Part shown: piece after piece, positions 60,981 to 64,000 of the stretch | Layout of the letters: every line of letters starts with the position of its first letter | Position numbering within the stretch: the first letter of the stretch is position 1 | Assembly (NCBI GenBank): GCA_934526015.1 | Contig: CAKSZY010000002.1 | Location: 124,001 to 188,000 of the forward strand | Direction of reading: 5' to 3' | Length of the DNA stretch: 64,000 nt | From: an uncultured Dokdonella sp. | GTDB taxonomy: Bacteria > Pseudomonadota > Gammaproteobacteria > Xanthomonadales > Rhodanobacteraceae | The notes under the pieces: model-generated | Databases searched by the model: none | What the model saw: only the letters and a program-made list of their open reading frames with translations | Told to the model about the DNA's origin: nothing | Translations under genes and position numbers: made by a program

Positions 60981-61007
60981 AGAATCCCGCCGTGAAGGCG
61001 GGATTCT
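60981..61007. terminator. Bidirectional terminator between convergent genes
   Basis: A perfect 11-bp stem (AGAATCCCGCC / GGCGGGATTCT) with a GTGAA loop, immediately after the penicillin acylase stop and 24 bases after that of the next gene on the minus strand. Confidence 0.78.
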
Positions 61008-61030
61008 CCGGTACTGCACAACCGCGTCGT

Positions 61031-63070
61031 TCAGGGCGTCGACGGCTCGAAACCGTCCTTGAAGATCAGGTCGACCAAGGGTGCTTCCGCAACCAGCGTT
61101 TCCACCTCGAACGAGGCGGGCGTGCCTGCCGTGGCGACATTCAACGCGCTCGTGCCGGTGACCGGCGCGGCATCGAGGGTGACCGAGAACAGGTACAGCG
61201 TGCCCCAGTCGAGCGAGCCGCCGGCCGGGGCATCCCAGCTCAGTGCATTGCCGGCCGAACTGAAGCTCCAGTCGTTGCCGGCCTCGAGGTCGCCGTCGCT
61301 GAAACGATCGTTCAACACGTTCACGCCTTCCGGCAGCGGCACGCTGAAGCGGTTGAAGCCCTTGTTGCTGGTCACGCGCAGGTTCGGTTCCGCGCCCTGG
61401 GTTTGCGCACGCGAGAAATCGAGGTTGTGCACGGCATAGTGGTAGCGCCACTGGCCGTTGCCGAGATCGGTCACGCGCACGGCGACCTTGGTGTGACCCT
61501 CTGCGACCGCCAGTTCGGTGTTCGACGAAACGGTGTTCGCCGGCTGCGCCAGTTCCACCCAGCGGTCAGTGATCGAACCGAGGCGGAAGTTGGCCTGGCT
61601 GGCAAACGACCACTGCGTACCGCTCCAGGTCGGCGTTCCGGTGACCGTCGCCATCGAGTTGTAGATGTTGACGTCCTCGCGCGCGAGGTACCAGGAATCG
61701 AAGTAGAAACTCGCGCCGACATTCTTGGTGTTGCTGATCTGCGCCTCGTTGACCACCAGCCGGCGCTCGTAACCGTCGTTCGGGGTCGGCGACGAGTTGG
61801 TGTTGCTGCCGACGCAGCCGGGATCGAACAGCGATCCGCAACGCCCCCACTGGTTGGTGGCGGGGATGATCTCCGATCGCAGGGACAAGTCCTGGTTGGC
61901 GTCGTTGTTGCCGGTGCTGTAGGTATCCGTGCAGGAACGCCCGAGGATCGCGCCGTCGTGGTTCTCGCCCGGCGCGCACGAGCCATTGGTGGTCAGCCAG
62001 GCGTGCTTGACCGGCGAGCGGCCGATCTGTTCGATGCTGCCGTCGGCGTTGACCCGGTACATGTTCCAGATCAGGAACGGATGCTGGTCGTTGTCATACG
62101 GCTTGCGGATGCCGCTGAATTTGGCCCGCCAGGGAATGTCGGCCGTCCACAGTGCCGCACTGGTGCCGAGGGCGCCCTGGCCCGGCACGGTGACCACGGC
62201 ACTGCCGTTGTTGTTGTTGTTCTTCAGGGTCGAGCTCGGCGCGAACACGACGCGGCCGGTGCCCTCGTGTCCGGTCGCACCCGTCTGGCGCATGCGCGAG
62301 ATGCTGATGTTCTGCATGAACAGGTCGGCCTGGTAGATCGTGCCGGCCGGCTGCCCCGGCACCGGATCGCCATGCCAGTGGCTCGGCACCGGGTCGGCCA
62401 TCAGGTGGTTGCCGCTGTGCAGCCCGTCGCCGACCACTTCGGTGAGGATTTCCAGGTCGGCGACCGGCTGGTCAGCCAGATAGGCGTGGCCGATGCGCTC
62501 GGCCAGCGCACGCGTCATGCGCATGTCGGCGGTGTAGACGGCGAGGACACGACCGCCGCCCTCGATGTCGTACATGAGCCGGTCGATGTAGAACCAGGCC
62601 TTGCCGTCGCTGCTGACCACTTCGAGGCGAAGCGGATCGCTCGCGGCCGGACGCAGGCGGAAATCGGTCAGGTCGATGCTGCTGCCGTCGACCAGTTCGA
62701 GGACATAGCCGCCGCGTGCCTGCAGCGAACCGCCGGTGAAGCCCGCAAACGAGCGGTTTTGGGTGCGGAACTCGATGCTGCCGCTGCGACGCAGTTCGAA
62801 CAGTTCGACATCGAGCGCCTGGCGGATGCCGACACCGCCATCGGTCAGCCGCGCGGCATTGGCCGCAAGCCGCTGGGTCGGGGACTTGATGGTGACGCCG
62901 GCATCGCCGAGCAGTTCGAACCAGCGCACGCCGACCGTGCCGCCCCAGGCGGCCCAATGGTCGGGCTTCGAGGAAGCGGCCGGCGCCACCGGCGCTTCGA
63001 CCTCCTGCGCCGTCGAAACGACCGTGCCCATCGCAACAATCAACGCCAGCGCCAATGCATCAAGTTTCAT
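61031..63070 (-). CDS. Large secreted protein with C-terminal IFKDGFEP tail, unknown
   Basis: A 679-residue exported protein with a signal peptide (about residues 1-21, MKLDALALALIVAMGTVVST). I see no recognisable domain. It has many Asn, Gly, Thr and Ser residues, paired Cys (CAPGENHDGAILGRSC and CGSLFDPGC), a run of five Asn encoded by tandem AAC codons (around 62210-62224) and a C-terminal beta-rich region. It ends LVDLIFKDGFEPSTP, a tail of the same type as that of the DUF11 protein ([10 protein letters not shown]). The ATG at 63070 gives the signal peptide. It is next to another secreted-type gene on the same strand. Confidence 0.75.
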   Translation of the reverse strand: MKLDALALALIVAMGTVVSTAQEVEAPVAPAASSKPDHWAAWGGTVGVRWFELLGDAGVTIKSPTQRLAANAARLTDGGVGIRQALDVELFELRRSGSIEFRTQNRSFAGFTGGSLQARGGYVLELVDGSSIDLTDFRLRPAASDPLRLEVVSSDGKAWFYIDRLMYDIEGGGRVLAVYTADMRMTRALAERIGHAYLADQPVADLEILTEVVGDGLHSGNHLMADPVPSHWHGDPVPGQPAGTIYQADLFMQNISISRMRQTGATGHEGTGRVVFAPSSTLKNNNNNGSAVVTVPGQGALGTSAALWTADIPWRAKFSGIRKPYDNDQHPFLIWNMYRVNADGSIEQIGRSPVKHAWLTTNGSCAPGENHDGAILGRSCTDTYSTGNNDANQDLSLRSEIIPATNQWGRCGSLFDPGCVGSNTNSSPTPNDGYERRLVVNEAQISNTKNVGASFYFDSWYLAREDVNIYNSMATVTGTPTWSGTQWSFASQANFRLGSITDRWVELAQPANTVSSNTELAVAEGHTKVAVRVTDLGNGQWRYHYAVHNLDFSRAQTQGAEPNLRVTSNKGFNRFSVPLPEGVNVLNDRFSDGDLEAGNDWSFSSAGNALSWDAPAGGSLDWGTLYLFSVTLDAAPVTGTSALNVATAGTPASFEVETLVAEAPLVDLIFKDGFEPSTP

Positions 63071-63169
63071 GGATTCGGACTCGAAGTGGGTGAAATGGAT
63101 CGGAACAGCAGTCCTTGCCCGGATTGACGGCGGAAACACCTGAACGACCGACCGGGCATTTTCGCACCA

Positions 63170-64000
63170 TCAGGGGGTGAATGCACTTCCGGTGGCAATC
63201 AGCTCCGGCGGCGACCGGCCATAGCCGTGCCGCACCACCGTCCCATCGAAATCGTGCGCAAAAATGCGCTCGCCGGCTGGCGGCGCCGACCACAGCTGAT
63301 ACATGTACTCGCCGCGCGTGCGGTCTTTCGGCCCGACCACGCCCGGCCGGTTCGGCTCGCCGCTGCACATCAGGTTCTCGCCGGGGATCGCGCGCTCGCT
63401 GGCCTGGTTGCGCAGGAACTCGATGTATTCCCGGCTCGAGGTCTGGTAGTACAGGCGCGCCCTGACCGTCAGCGGACCGACGGTGCCCGCCGGCAGCGGC
63501 AACGAGTAGTCGATGAGGTCATGGTTCACCAGCACGCCGCTGCCGGGCGCGGTTTCCGGGTAGACGTGGCCGACCGGCCGCAACTCGAGGCCGAGCGGAT
63601 CGGCGGGGGTGGCCGGGCGGAAACCGGAAGGCGGGATGCGGTTGTCCTTGGCGACACAATCGTTGAGGACGAAATGGAAGATCTTGCGGCCGAGCCCGTC
63701 GACGGCGTCGCAGGTTCCGCTGCCATTGCGGTTCCAGATGCCCTGCAACGCTTCGTAGATGCGCGCCTGCGGATCTTCGGTCAGCACGGCCGAGCCGGCA
63801 TCGTAGGCGGCACTCTCGAACACCAGCGTGCCATCCGCAGCGCGGACCTGCAGGTTGACCCAGGCGCGGCGCCCTTCGGCATAGCCGCTCGGCAGCTTGT
63901 GGCCGCTGTGGTTGGTCACCTTGACCCGGGCCGACAGCAGGCCGGGGGCGGTCGCGGTGGCCGGCGTGTAGGCCACCACCGACGGTTCGATGTCGGCGGC
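63170..64000 (-). CDS. C-terminal part of a secreted protein, possibly multiheme cytochrome-associated (cut by window edge)
   Basis: The frame is open to the right edge (64000), so the start lies outside. The visible 276 residues begin near AADIEPSVVAY and contain VTNHSGHKLPSGYAEGRRAW, which resembles the segment after the heme region of some multiheme c-type cytochrome-like proteins (HKLPTGYPEGRR in those). No CxxCH heme motif is in the visible part. Two isolated Cys are present. It ends LIATGSAFTP. An internal ERIFAHDFDG is close to the IFxxxF tails of two other secreted proteins. The next gene downstream (61031-63070) starts about 100 bases later. The assignment is tentative. Confidence 0.6.
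   Translation of the reverse strand, partial: AADIEPSVVAYTPATATAPGLLSARVKVTNHSGHKLPSGYAEGRRAWVNLQVRAADGTLVFESAAYDAGSAVLTEDPQARIYEALQGIWNRNGSGTCDAVDGLGRKIFHFVLNDCVAKDNRIPPSGFRPATPADPLGLELRPVGHVYPETAPGSGVLVNHDLIDYSLPLPAGTVGPLTVRARLYYQTSSREYIEFLRNQASERAIPGENLMCSGEPNRPGVVGPKDRTRGEYMYQLWSAPPAGERIFAHDFDGTVVRHGYGRSPPELIATGSAFTP

Noticed and set aside
62205..62225. Tandem GTT repeat as a phase-variation tract
   Set aside because: It is a trinucleotide repeat that keeps the frame (five Asn), so length changes would not switch the gene on or off.

Overview
The window is a 64 kb piece of a high-GC (roughly two thirds G+C by eye) gammaproteobacterial chromosome. Gene content and order point to the Lysobacterales/Xanthomonadales: FimV, DUF3011, an M2 (ACE-like) dipeptidase, a tricorn-like S41 protease, YjgR-GreB, the fimV-truA-trpFBA-accD run, and secreted proteins with a C-terminal Ile-Phe...Gly-Phe-(Glu/Asp)-Pro tail. 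This placement is inference. It is mostly a housekeeping region. I see no prophage, insertion sequence, CRISPR array, tRNA or rRNA.

Layout. 1-8176 (minus strand): aspS, a lipase-like hydrolase, ruvC-ruvA-kup-ruvB, ybgC-tolQ-tolR (tolR cut by the window edge). 8291-9284: a DUF3011 secreted protein and an FmdB-type zinc ribbon protein. 9536-16110: the conserved bamD | rluD-pgeF-clpB locus, with a secreted DUF11 gene inserted between pgeF and clpB and a textbook sigma-32 promoter before clpB. 16316-24050: nadE, a periplasmic TPR-like protein, a Rieske oxygenase, a membrane protein and an unusual class III aminotransferase. 24095-38186 (minus strand): tricorn-like protease, accD, trpA, trpB, trpF, truA, fimV, asd, aroC, prmB. 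38394-44220: SCO1-like protein, psd, an orphan 147-aa protein, a lytic transglycosylase, yjgR and greB. 44594-50923: a membrane-anchored SRPBCC/GyrI-like protein, a two-component pair, a GNAT acetyltransferase, minCDE and a small HExxH protein. 51024-64000: M2 dipeptidase, small protein, MFS transporter, crcB, cfa, parC, penicillin acylase and two secreted-type proteins, the last cut by the window edge.

The most unusual feature is a family of six composite intergenic elements at about 147-329, 2491-2633, 16108-16308, 36940-37275, 44190-44531 and 53213-53405. Each has an array of seven-base G-rich units (GGGGCTA, GGGGCGA, GGGGATT and variants), a junction close to AGGGCGCRA, a core of about 85-190 bp, the mirrored junction, and an inverted C-rich array. 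The three elements at 36940, 44190 and 53213 share a core made of small palindromes. The arrays run right up to the genes: they provide the stop codon of seven genes, add an Ala-Arg-Gly tail to three unrelated proteins, and abut the start codons of tolR, ruvB and aroC, which then lack a Shine-Dalgarno sequence. The G-rich strand is always the sense strand of the gene whose 3' end the array touches, so transcripts would carry canonical G-quadruplex motifs just after the stop codon.
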